DNA of 64,000 nucleotides. Origin: Schizochytrium sp. TIO01 (Eukaryota; Sar; Bigyra; Thraustochytrida; Thraustochytriidae). The stretch lies in the NCBI GenBank assembly GCA_004764695.1, contig SMSO01000031.1, positions 1,721,048-1,785,047 of the forward strand, given 5' to 3'. Of the stretch, positions 38,486-47,568 are shown piece by piece (positions within the stretch are counted from its first letter, which is position 1; every line of letters begins with the position of its first letter). The notes beneath the pieces are model-generated. The model was not told where the DNA came from and did not search any database. It saw only the letters and a list, made by a program, of their open reading frames with translations. A program made the position numbers and the translations under genes.

Positions 38486-41227
38486 ATGTCCATGATGGAC
38501 TCTGGAAAAGAAGTACCCCGACAAGGGGAACATATCCTAGCAAACACAAACTGTAAACTTGTGATTAAGTATGAGACTATTAACGATCACAAGTCAGTGT
38601 ATGGGTTCCAGCGTAGGTGTGGGAAACTTGTCAAGATCTACACTCTCAGTCCGACCATCACCAAGGCTCTGTTTGCGTCTCTTTCTAAAAAACACCCTGG
38701 TTGGTTATTTTTTGAGGCTAATCTCTGCCCGGTCTCGAAGTTCATGGTATCACATGATATTGCTACTGGTACTGCCGTCACATTTGAGGGCACAAAACTT
38801 GCTGAAAACAAACTTAGCTGTACGGCAAAGTACCATATTGGTTCTTGTACTAAGCTCCATCGCACACCAGATCCAGACGTACCACTTTATATTCCCAGAA
38901 ATATGTACTTTGACATTGAATGTCTCACTTATGATGTGAACGTCTTCCCTTATCCAGAACGTTGTCCTGTGATTCAGATTTCATTTGTTATTTCAGATGG
39001 AACGAAAGACATTATTCGCCAAGGTGTTCTATGTTTACAGGAGACGCCTAGTTCAGATGACTACATATCGTTTGAATCGGAAGACCAAATGCTAGTTTAC
39101 TTTGCTAAACTTGTACGCGAGTATTCGATCGAATTCATGATTGGTTACAATAGCAACCAATTTGATATGCCTTACATTCTTAGCCGGATGGATGTTCTAT
39201 GTATTCCCTACGCAAAAGAGTTGACATGGAGGCATGGTTGTAAATTGAGCTTTAAGAAGGTATCCCGTTCTAGTAATCAAAGTGGAGAACGTGTTGTGAA
39301 TATTTACAATTCACCTGGTATGACCATGATGGATATGTTCGAAATATTAAAGGCTGATGTTACCTTGCGACTCCGGTCATACTCATTGAAGTCTGTTTGT
39401 TCACATTTTTTGCACGATGACAATAAAGAGGATCTCAGGTATCGTGATATTCCTGAATTTTTTAAGAGTCCTCAGGGGAGAGCCACGATAGCAAAATACT
39501 GTCTAAAAGATTCGCTTTTGTTGTTGTCACTTGACCGCGTTGCGTCGTTGGTCGTGAAATCGCTTGGTATGGCTAGTGTCCTTGGTACAAATGCCAATGT
39601 CGTCTTGGACAAGGGGCTAGTATTTAAGCTCATTAGCAAGATTCAGCATTATACTCGTGCATCAAACTTCCTCATCCCGAGTTTTACCAAAAGTCAGAAG
39701 CCAACCTTTGAAGGGAGCTACGAAGGTGCGTTTGTACTTGAACCCACTGTTGGTTATCACAAAGATCCTGTTGTGGTCTGTGATGCTGCTTCTCTTTACC
39801 CTAGTGTGATGCGTTGTGATAATTTGAGTTGGGATACTTACTGTCTGAATGATCATGATCGTGCGTTACACCCTGATGACTATAAACTCATCGACAAAGA
39901 GTATTTTATTGCCAAGCGTGTTCATGAAGGTATCTTTGTTAAGATGCAAACTGATCTGGCGCGCGAACGCAAAGAAGCCAAGAATGCACGCGACAAATTC
40001 GATGCAGACTCTGATGGATACAATGTGTACGAATCCATCCAACTGGGAACAAAGATCGTCATGAATTCACTGTATGGTATGCTGGGTTCCAAAGACGCGA
40101 CCGTTCCTTTGTTGCCACTTGCGCGAACTATTACGGGGCGTGGTCGTTTTATGCTAATGATGTTCAAAGAGTACGTAGAAGCAAATTATACTATGTTGAC
40201 TGGAGAACCTCTTGCTGCGATTGTTATTTATGGTGATACAGATTCAATTTTCTTCAAACTGCCTGGTGTGGGTATTGAAAAGGCGATTTCGTATGGCCAT
40301 CTCATTGAGAAAAGTTTTCGTGCAGACTGCCTCAATGGATATGCGCCTCACAACTTTGAGTATGAAAAAACCTTTTACCCCTTTATGATTTCTAAAAAGA
40401 AAAACTACATTGGGGCTCTCTATGAAAATGACCCAACCAAATTTAAACTCAAAGCCATGGGTATCACTTATATTCGCCGTGATACTGCGCTCTTATGTAC
40501 GAGTGCAATGAAAGGATTTTTTGAGAAATTCATCGTCGAAAAGGATGAGGATGCTGCGTACAATCACGTGAAGTCCACCATGGAAGATCTATTTGCAGGT
40601 AGGATCCCCTTAGAAGAATTTGGTATTACTAAAAAGATCAACAAGATAGGTGGGTCAGGCAATGGAAAACCAGGTGCTCACATTGATTGTTGGAAGCGCA
40701 TGGTGAGCCGTTTAGGGCCTGCCGAATGTCCCGTTCTGGGTGAACGGTTTGAATATGTCGTTCTCCGCAAAGAGCACAAACGCACCGATGTCCAGCATGC
40801 TCTTATTGATATGGAGCTTGCCCGTTCGATGCAAAACGTTCCGCTTGATTACAATTACTACTCCACAACGTTCATTGATAAACCCATGCGTACTTATTTG
40901 GAGTATGCATTCGGTAGATTAAAATCGGAGAAGTTACTGCGTCCATCCAGCTACACCGAGACCTCTGTGGCTTCGTCTAGGGAGGGAGACATGTTAAGTC
41001 ACTTGGGTTGTCAAACTTATGTAACGAACACGCGTATAAGGTCCGAGGAAGGGCCGGATATTTCGGAAAGATACTCTACGCGTCAAGTATCTTTATCATT
41101 AGATGGTAAGGTGCTCAAAAATATCACCGCACCCCCTCCGAAAAAGAAAAAGATGGATAAAAAGGCCGTTAAACCGCCCAAGTCTAAGGAACTCATCAGC
41201 AGCTTCTTCGCAAAGACAACAAAGTAA
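38486..41227 (+). CDS. Virus-type family B DNA polymerase
   Basis: 913 residues, one exon, intact. The 3'-5' exonuclease has Exo I DIE (143-145), Exo II NSNQFD (222-227) and Exo III YCLKD (338-342). The polymerase has motif A DAASLYPS (433-440), motif B KIVMNSLYG (523-531), motif C YGDTDS (582-587) and the KKKNYIG motif, so replicative and proofreading residues are all kept. It lacks the C-terminal zinc/Fe-S cysteine modules of cellular Pol delta/alpha/epsilon/zeta and lacks the TPR insertions of protein-primed polymerases, which excludes Polintons and linear plasmids. The tail (about 882-913) is Lys-rich, ending KELISSFFAKTTK, close to a PCNA-binding box. This profile fits a large dsDNA virus (NCLDV or mirusvirus-like). 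The RNA polymerase gene starts 47 bp downstream, a virus-like spacing. Assignment to a viral group needs a tree. Confidence 0.93.
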   Translation: MSMMDSGKEVPRQGEHILANTNCKLVIKYETINDHKSVYGFQRRCGKLVKIYTLSPTITKALFASLSKKHPGWLFFEANLCPVSKFMVSHDIATGTAVTFEGTKLAENKLSCTAKYHIGSCTKLHRTPDPDVPLYIPRNMYFDIECLTYDVNVFPYPERCPVIQISFVISDGTKDIIRQGVLCLQETPSSDDYISFESEDQMLVYFAKLVREYSIEFMIGYNSNQFDMPYILSRMDVLCIPYAKELTWRHGCKLSFKKVSRSSNQSGERVVNIYNSPGMTMMDMFEILKADVTLRLRSYSLKSVCSHFLHDDNKEDLRYRDIPEFFKSPQGRATIAKYCLKDSLLLLSLDRVASLVVKSLGMASVLGTNANVVLDKGLVFKLISKIQHYTRASNFLIPSFTKSQKPTFEGSYEGAFVLEPTVGYHKDPVVVCDAASLYPSVMRCDNLSWDTYCLNDHDRALHPDDYKLIDKEYFIAKRVHEGIFVKMQTDLARERKEAKNARDKFDADSDGYNVYESIQLGTKIVMNSLYGMLGSKDATVPLLPLARTITGRGRFMLMMFKEYVEANYTMLTGEPLAAIVIYGDTDSIFFKLPGVGIEKAISYGHLIEKSFRADCLNGYAPHNFEYEKTFYPFMISKKKNYIGALYENDPTKFKLKAMGITYIRRDTALLCTSAMKGFFEKFIVEKDEDAAYNHVKSTMEDLFAGRIPLEEFGITKKINKIGGSGNGKPGAHIDCWKRMVSRLGPAECPVLGERFEYVVLRKEHKRTDVQHALIDMELARSMQNVPLDYNYYSTTFIDKPMRTYLEYAFGRLKSEKLLRPSSYTETSVASSREGDMLSHLGCQTYVTNTRIRSEEGPDISERYSTRQVSLSLDGKVLKNITAPPPKKKKMDKKAVKPPKSKELISSFFAKTTK

Positions 41228-41274
41228 AAATTAATGATATATTGCGATTACAATATGTGTAAGACCAATTGAAC

Positions 41275-43797
41275 ATGGTTATGAACATTGAGGATAAAGA
41301 GATTGGTCGCGTTGTTTTTCAACCCACAAGTAATGTGGAGATTGCGTCTTCAATTTCTAAAGTCATTGTTGATGTTGCCTCGCCAACAGTTATATTCAAG
41401 AATAACAACACGCTTCACGACTTACGTTTTGGTGCATTCTTAAACATGCCTTGTGGTACATGTAAAAAAAGCTCCCGAGACTGTCCAGGTCATTTTGGGC
41501 ATTGCGTCCTTGTTCGTCCTGTGGTTAATCCGATATTTATCAAACCTCTGTTAACTATGATTCTAAAAACATTTTGTGGTAAATGTGGAAAGGCGGATTG
41601 TAAGGAAAAGCACTTTTACTACAAGCTTTCAAAAGTGCGAAAACAACACCCTCTTATGTCAAGTGTGCGATCGGCCAAAAAGAGGCGTAAACTTTCCGAA
41701 GATCATCAGGGTCAGGAGGAGGAGGGTGAAAAGTTAATGGATAACATTTTGGCAAATGCAATGAAACGTGCTGGCTTGAAATTTTATTTCAAGAGAACAA
41801 TGCCCGATGAGAATGGAAATGAAATTATTGTCTCTAGCTTCGAGGTTTATCAATTCATTGCTAGCATCCCTAAAGAGACTTACATGCAAGTTTTGGACAA
41901 CAAGGTTTTTGAATCCTACCGGGACTTGGCTGATGCTGTTTTCATAGAAAATCTTCCAATTCTACCTATAACAGTTCGTTTCCCCATTGTTTCAAAGGGA
42001 ACATGGTATCCCAGTCACATTACAAGTCTTTACAGTACAATCCTGAAAAAGAATGCTCAGTTACGGAACGCTATAGAACGAAAACTCCATAGTGGCCTTA
42101 TTGAAGAGTACCATCACGAACTATAAGATGCTGTAAATATCCTTTTTGACATTAAAAACACAACACAGTCCTTACGAGTAAAAACATCTGATGCCGGTGG
42201 ACTGCGTCAAATGATAGATCGTAAAAAGGGCATTGTACGGGGTAATTTAATGGGCAAGCGAGTTGAATTCTCTGCACGAAGCGTCCTCTCGGGTGATCCT
42301 AAGTTGGGTCTAAATGAAGTGGGTCTTCCAATCTCTATTTGTAAAAATTTGACTGTTCCACGCGTTGTCAATGTATATAATAAACATATGCTTACAAAGT
42401 GGTCTATACGTTATGTAACAAAAAGGTGTAATGGTAAACGGTTTGATGCTAGTCTTTTAAGTAATGTCGCTGAATTCGTGGAGGTCGGTGATACTATCGA
42501 GCGTAGTTTGGAGAATGGGGATATTGTGGCCGTAAATAGGCAACCGAGTCTTCACAGAGGCTCTATGACAGCCATGCGGGTCAGGATGTTCCCTTGCGAC
42601 ACAATCAGAATAAACTATTCAAGCTTACCATCATTTAATGGTGATTGTGATGGAGATGAATTTAATATTCATGTTCCCCAAAGTGACGAGGCTCGAGCTG
42701 AACTCGAAGAGCTCATGATGATGAGTAGTAGTATCGTGTGTAGTCAAAGTAGTAAGCCTTTACTAGGTCTTACCCAAGATAGTTTACTTGGTGCTCATTT
42801 GATGTCTAACCACCCCTTAGAAGAGGTTGATTTTGGAAGCATTTTGTATCAAGCTGGTGTGGAGGTTGCGTATGAGAACTTTATTATCCCGGTCCTACTT
42901 AAACCCAAGCGGCTGTATGTCGGTTTCCAGCTCATCAACTGTGTCTTGCGGGATCTAGAAATTGATCTTGGTGAATACTATAATCATGCAGGAGTTCTCA
43001 TCCGAAATGGTGAAATTATAGAGGCTACATTTACTAAGGCTACATTAGGGATTGCTGATAATAGTCTCATTCATAGAGTTTTTCTCATGTATGGCCATAA
43101 TAAAGCGTGTCTATTTTTGGAACGTGTACAACGTGTGGCAGAGCATTTTATGGATTACCATGGTTTCTCAGTGGGTATTTCGGATTGTGTAGTAGAGCAC
43201 ACACCCCTAAACATTGATGGTGTTGATAGGGTAATCCGAGAAGACTTGGAAATGCGCGGAAGAATGCCAGATGAGGATAAGCTTTGTGCTGCTTTAAATA
43301 GCATTACACAGATTGCAGCCCCTGAGTCTTGCATAGGTAATAATCGCATTTTAGACATGATCAACGGTGGTTCAAAGGGTTCGATGGTCAACTTTAATCA
43401 AATTACTCGGATGCTTTCACAACAGTTTAGCGCCCAAGGCCGTCTGCTTCCTGAGATGAGTAACGAAACAAGGTACCTACCTCATTTAACAAAGTTTGAT
43501 TACTCTCTAGAGGCACGTGATTTTATTAAGAACTCATTTATCAAGGGCCTGACACCAATCGAGTTTTGGTCACATGCCAAGCCATCTCGCATCAATTTGA
43601 TAGATACATCGTGTAAAACAAGTGTGACGGGTGATCAACAGCGACGTCTCGTGAAGACTCTGGAGAGAATTGTTGTGAACGACGCTGGCTCAGGTTCACG
43701 TATTGTACAAAATATGACCAACGGTCAGGTTGTTAGTTTCCAGTATGGTGAAGATGGTCTCGATGGGACGTATATGAGAACATTTGATGAATTATAG
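41275..43797 (+). pseudogene. RNA polymerase largest subunit, N-terminal (A'-type) part, with one internal TAA
   Basis: One frame of about 840 codons from ATG 41275 to TAG 43795-43797, broken only by TAA at 42124-42126; homology continues in the same frame on both sides. Clamp zinc sites CGTC...DCPGHFGH and CGKCGKADC lie near the start. The catalytic magnesium loop is NGDCDGD (42637-42657; canonical NADFDGD), with all three Asp kept, and NRQPSLHRGSM precedes it. The bridge-helix/trigger region (GLTPIEFWSHAKPSR...TGDQQRRLVKTLE) and FQYGEDGLDG follow, and the protein stops there. That is close to where archaeal and some other split subunits end A'; the A'' jaw/cleft half is not in this window. 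It would transcribe viral genes. The TAA argues that this copy is decaying, or is a sequencing error. Confidence 0.88.
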
Positions 43798-43805
43798 AAA
43801 CCTAG

Positions 43806-44024
43806 ATGACATCAAAAACGGCTCTATTGATTTACCTGGGAGGGTATATCTTCCACAATTTGGGCTTGCGAGAAAAACTTTCATGGGCTCTTATATCATA
43901 TATTTGGAAACGCCAGTATCATGCATTGAAATCAACCAAGACGCTTGGCATATCTTTTGAAATTGTAAACCCTGATAGTGAGTGTAGTGATGATGACCTA
44001 TTAGAAAGATATATTGTCTTCTAA
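43806..44024 (+). CDS. Small unassigned ORF in the virus-like block
   Basis: 72 codons from ATG 43806, directly after the RNA polymerase stop, ending in an acidic segment (NPDSECSDDDLLERYIVF). The N-terminal half is hydrophobic and aromatic. Another frame over the same bases also reads for about 50 codons, so the coding frame is uncertain. It may be an independent small gene or a decayed fragment. No family recognised. Confidence 0.3.
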   Translation: MTSKTALLIYLGGYIFHNLGLREKLSWALISYIWKRQYHALKSTKTLGISFEIVNPDSECSDDDLLERYIVF

Positions 44025-44062
44025 CTTTTACTTTAAAAAGAAAATAAGTCAACACACCATTC

Positions 44063-44532
44063 ATGAGTTTGGAAGACATTATTGATCGATTGGATACAAA
44101 ACTGCTCGTCCGTTATGTAACTTATGATGGCCCCCTTGCCTACCATAATGTGTATAGTCTTGTAAGGAAAAAACTTTGAAGAAATAACCAGTTTCATAGA
44201 GACCCGAATTATTATTATATTTTCTTGCATTTTGTGACTGACTTTTTAAGAGAGCAAGTCCCCAGTATAAAGGTTTATTTCAGAATATTTTGATTGATTT
44301 CATACGACTTACTTCTCGTCAGAAAGATCATTCTCATTATAATCACACTCGGGATATGGCATATTACGTATGGTTTCCAGAGCTGTTTTTCCCGTCTATC
44401 AAATATAGTCAGTGTGCGGAAAGAATATTGGGCTTACAAAGTATGGTTATGCAGAATAATGCCATTGATGGGCTTCATCATGAAGTCTGGTCTACATTTC
44501 TAGTAACTAAACCTCTATACGAATATTGTTAG
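44063..44532 (+). pseudogene. Decayed unassigned gene, one stop plus one frame change
   Basis: From ATG 44063 (MSLEDIIDRLDTKLLVRYV) the frame meets TGA at 44177-44179, continues in frame with protein-like sequence (YYYIFLHFVTDFLREQVPS) to a second stop near 44291, while coding potential passes to another frame (FIRLTSRQKDHSHYNHTRDM...) ending at 44532. The pieces read as one broken protein of about 150 residues, but no family is recognised. Position and AT-rich composition link it to the polymerase genes. Confidence 0.35.
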
Positions 44533-44580
44533 ATGGACAGTATTGCATAATGTTACAAAAGTATGGGTTTCGATAGTTGA

Positions 44581-45252
44581 ATGGATTTGGAGTTTGGCAA
44601 CCTCAAGTTTAGTCGAGGTGTTGAAAAGTTACGCAAGGTTCTAAATGCGCACTATCGGAACATTAAAAGGTTTTCTATATTTTTTGTATGTGTCCTACTG
44701 AGCGTATCGATCAAGTTGGCTTCAATGAATGTGAACTATGTTGCAAGTACAGTTGATTCTATGGGAGAGGCTATTACTCTTTCTGAACCAACTTACACAC
44801 CATTCCATTTGACAACTGAACTAGTCGCCACACCCGTCGAGGGGACACAGCAATTTCCCATCAAACAAAGTGCGATGAATCAGAAGATGCAAACACTCAA
44901 TCTAGTTGCTGCGATCTCAAGCGTAGAGACCTTTTTGGAAAACACAGGCTCTAGGTGCATTCATCTTAAATACTTTGGTGTACCTTATGATCTTATTGTG
45001 TTCAAGCATAACCATGCACTTGATGAAGCAAGTACGTCACCGTATGACATTATTGTTAATCCCGAAGTTCGCGAAGTTTCTGCAACTTTGCATAGGCGTG
45101 AAGTAGAAAATATTTATGGAGAAATGGAATATATCAAGCTACCGAGTTACCTAATCATGGATTATAAGAACGCTGACTTGGAGAGTCAATATGGTGAAAA
45201 GTTCACTGACGAACTAGGTTATTGCCTTTGGTATTTTCTTCGTAAAACTTGA
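44581..45252 (+). CDS. Single-pass membrane protein of unknown function in the virus-like block
   Basis: 223 residues, intact, ATG start. A short basic N-terminus is followed by one transmembrane segment (about residues 31-48, FSIFFVCVLLSVSIKLA), then a predicted ectodomain or lumenal domain of about 170 residues with few cysteines. NPEVREVSATLHRREVE faintly recalls peptide deformylase spacing, but the metal-binding HExxH is absent, so I do not make that call. It converges on the crinkler-like gene with 8 bp between stops, a compactness unlike the host genes here. Confidence 0.6.
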   Translation: MDLEFGNLKFSRGVEKLRKVLNAHYRNIKRFSIFFVCVLLSVSIKLASMNVNYVASTVDSMGEAITLSEPTYTPFHLTTELVATPVEGTQQFPIKQSAMNQKMQTLNLVAAISSVETFLENTGSRCIHLKYFGVPYDLIVFKHNHALDEASTSPYDIIVNPEVREVSATLHRREVENIYGEMEYIKLPSYLIMDYKNADLESQYGEKFTDELGYCLWYFLRKT

Positions 45253-45260
45253 AAGAAAAC

Positions 45261-47465
45261 TTAATCGATTTGAAATAGAGAATGAAGTTCAGCTATCTCT
45301 ACTGCATAAGGGTCAGCGGTGTTGTATTGTGAAACGATGTACATATTATCTTGTTGTGATCGCTTGACTGCACCCGTCGCACCTCCACTAATTTGGCGTT
45401 CTTTTGCCTCTTTATATGGAATGGGTGCGAATGAAGCAGAACCAAAATCGATCAGAAAAACCTTGACGGGCTCCGAATCACTTGTTTGATTTTCAAGGAG
45501 AGCAAAGTTTGCAAGACGAATATCACCATGCAAAACACCCAACTTATGTACAGCCTTTAGGCTCTTGACACAAGCAGCCAGCAGTCCAGGAAGACTCAGT
45601 GTTCTACTATCAAGTTTATCTAGACTTGTACCACACTTGGTAGTTGCAATCATGACCCGAGAGAGAGTGAACTCACCCCCAAAAATCATAAAGGGTACGT
45701 GGATACCTTGAAGTTCTCGCAAAGGTCCAGTGTACATACTAATCTCATTTGCGAAAGTTTGCTCTGCCAAATCAACAAAGTCATGCGGAAGTGGCCGGCG
45801 CATGAATTTGATCACTATCTCGATACCACCTCTCCAGGAAACACTTGAAGTAGTTGCGATTTGTGAAACAGATAGCTTAGTCCAGGAATGGTCACACAGT
45901 AACGGAATTGACATTTCCTTCATAGTCAAAGGGAGCACATCAATCAATTCTTGATTCTGATTACCATCTTGCGAGGGAAAGTGCTTTTCAAATATGGATT
46001 CCATCCGATTGATGCGCCTGTTGCGATTACGTGCAGATCCCCAGTTCGCCCATTTATGATCCATAAAGAAATAGGTTCTTGTATTTATTTTTATGATAGG
46101 TCTTTGATTCGCTTGCCTGACATTGAAATCATCAAGGGCACAAAGCAAAAAAGCGTACAAGATTGATGTAAATGATCTGTTTCCCACTACAAAAGATTGA
46201 ACGGCATCGCTTACGTATAGTTTTGCATTCTCGTCAAGTTTGCAGAACCAAGTATTCTCGCCCGTGCTTAGTATGCCAAAACATACATTTTCAGCTAGCA
46301 TATAAGCAACGAGTTGGCTCACTGCATGAAATAGTTGCGTATTGGTTGGAGGCATTTGAACGTCAACAAGCCCTAATTCGTTGGCGTCGTTCGAAAGCTC
46401 TGATTGAGGGCGCATATCAAGCTGCTCTTCTTCAAAAGCAGGGTCATCAACGTAGTTGTCACCATAGTACAATCTACAGATATCAGGAGAGATAGGTGGC
46501 AAAACTGGTTCCAGTCTGCTAGCATCTTCAGGTGAAATTGAGCTAATATATTGGGGTTGGGGCTGTTGGTATCTTCTGTCATTTGGAACTTTGTAAGGGG
46601 ACTTCAGTTCCATTGGACAAAAGCACACGCCACCCACTGTAGCTGCAACATCTATTCTTGTTCCAACGTTGGTAGAAACCTCTGGAAGGCGTTCGATCAT
46701 TTTCTCTGGGAAAGCACGGTGAATTACATTAGTGACGCAGTTATAGGGACCAGTAATTAGATCTCGTGCAGAGGCCTCGTTTCCAGCCAAGTTGAAACTT
46801 TCTAAAATGGTAAACGCGTCATCTGTCGCGCTCAGGGTGATGTTTTTACGTTCTAACACATCCAACTTCTCGTCCAGTTGAATGTCATTGTCAAAGCTGA
46901 CCCATCGGAGAACTCGACTAGGAGGAATCATATCACAAGGTTGTGGATTGGTGGTTGTATTAGATTCTGGCATCCAATGAAAACTTCTGTTAAGACACCG
47001 TGCGAGGACAACTTCTGCACGCGGGGATGCTCTAGACTCAGCCGCATCCGCACGAGCCCTCTCTCTAGCTCTTTCCACAGCCTCAGTGTCTGCACGAGCC
47101 CTCTCTCTAGCTCCTTCCGCAGCCTCCTGTAGTGTTTCAAGTGACATTACTGCAGATTGAAACGATTCATTCTCTCCATCATCATTTAACATTGAATCCA
47201 GGTTTGCGATAGCATTATTAATAATTTCGTGATCTCCCAGCTGAGCAAGTACCTGGTACCGTCTAGGGCGTCTTATCCTACCCACCTGCCTCACCTGCTC
47301 GTCTGTCACAGGATCGCCGTTTGCAAGTCTTAGAATTATAGTAACTATATCATCAAGTGATATAGATAAGTGTGGTGTGCGAGACCTTGTAGGGTTGGGC
47401 CTATCCTGCCTAGATGTGCGGCCGCGCGTATCTCTGCTGCTGCTGCTGCTGCTGCTGCTGCTCAT
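45261..47465 (-). CDS. Crinkler-like protein: PD-(D/E)XK nuclease-type domain fused to protein kinase-like domain
   Basis: 734 residues, single exon, ATG 47465. The N-terminus has a nine-Ser run encoded by AGC repeats, then a charged helix with an internal duplication (ERARADTEAVERARERARAD, about 121-140). The middle part has TRIDVAATVGG followed by CPMELK (Asp272, Glu286, Lys288), the D-x(n)-ExK pattern of restriction-endonuclease-fold nucleases, plus a downstream QLFHAVSQLVAYM helix. The C-terminus is kinase-like: GVLHGDIRLANFAL (His646, Asp648) and FLIDFGSA (Asp673), lacking a clear glycine-rich loop. Nuclease plus kinase is a known arrangement of crinkler (CR) effectors of oomycetes and other eukaryotes; nuclease activity inside a target nucleus is the proposed action for that class. 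Whether it belongs to the virus or the host is unclear. Confidence 0.7.
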   Translation of the reverse strand: MSSSSSSSSSRDTRGRTSRQDRPNPTRSRTPHLSISLDDIVTIILRLANGDPVTDEQVRQVGRIRRPRRYQVLAQLGDHEIINNAIANLDSMLNDDGENESFQSAVMSLETLQEAAEGARERARADTEAVERARERARADAAESRASPRAEVVLARCLNRSFHWMPESNTTTNPQPCDMIPPSRVLRWVSFDNDIQLDEKLDVLERKNITLSATDDAFTILESFNLAGNEASARDLITGPYNCVTNVIHRAFPEKMIERLPEVSTNVGTRIDVAATVGGVCFCPMELKSPYKVPNDRRYQQPQPQYISSISPEDASRLEPVLPPISPDICRLYYGDNYVDDPAFEEEQLDMRPQSELSNDANELGLVDVQMPPTNTQLFHAVSQLVAYMLAENVCFGILSTGENTWFCKLDENAKLYVSDAVQSFVVGNRSFTSILYAFLLCALDDFNVRQANQRPIIKINTRTYFFMDHKWANWGSARNRNRRINRMESIFEKHFPSQDGNQNQELIDVLPLTMKEMSIPLLCDHSWTKLSVSQIATTSSVSWRGGIEIVIKFMRRPLPHDFVDLAEQTFANEISMYTGPLRELQGIHVPFMIFGGEFTLSRVMIATTKCGTSLDKLDSRTLSLPGLLAACVKSLKAVHKLGVLHGDIRLANFALLENQTSDSEPVKVFLIDFGSASFAPIPYKEAKERQISGGATGAVKRSQQDNMYIVSQYNTADPYAVEIAELHSLFQID

Positions 47466-47568
47466 CGTTGCTGATTTGCTTGCGTTTGTTTGTCCATCAC
47501 TCTTGTGCAGAACCCCCGCCGCTCTCTTAAGTAACCCTTATGAATTCTTACTGTGTGCGTTATAAAGA

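Noticed and set aside
38486-41227. Polinton or linear-plasmid origin of the DNA polymerase
   Set aside because: No TPR1/TPR2 protein-priming insertions between motifs A and B; its length and motif spacing fit RNA/DNA-primed replicative polymerases of large DNA viruses.
44581-45252. Peptide deformylase identity for the 223-residue membrane protein
   Set aside because: Only a faint NPEV-type resemblance; the HExxH metal motif and EGCLS-type motif are missing.
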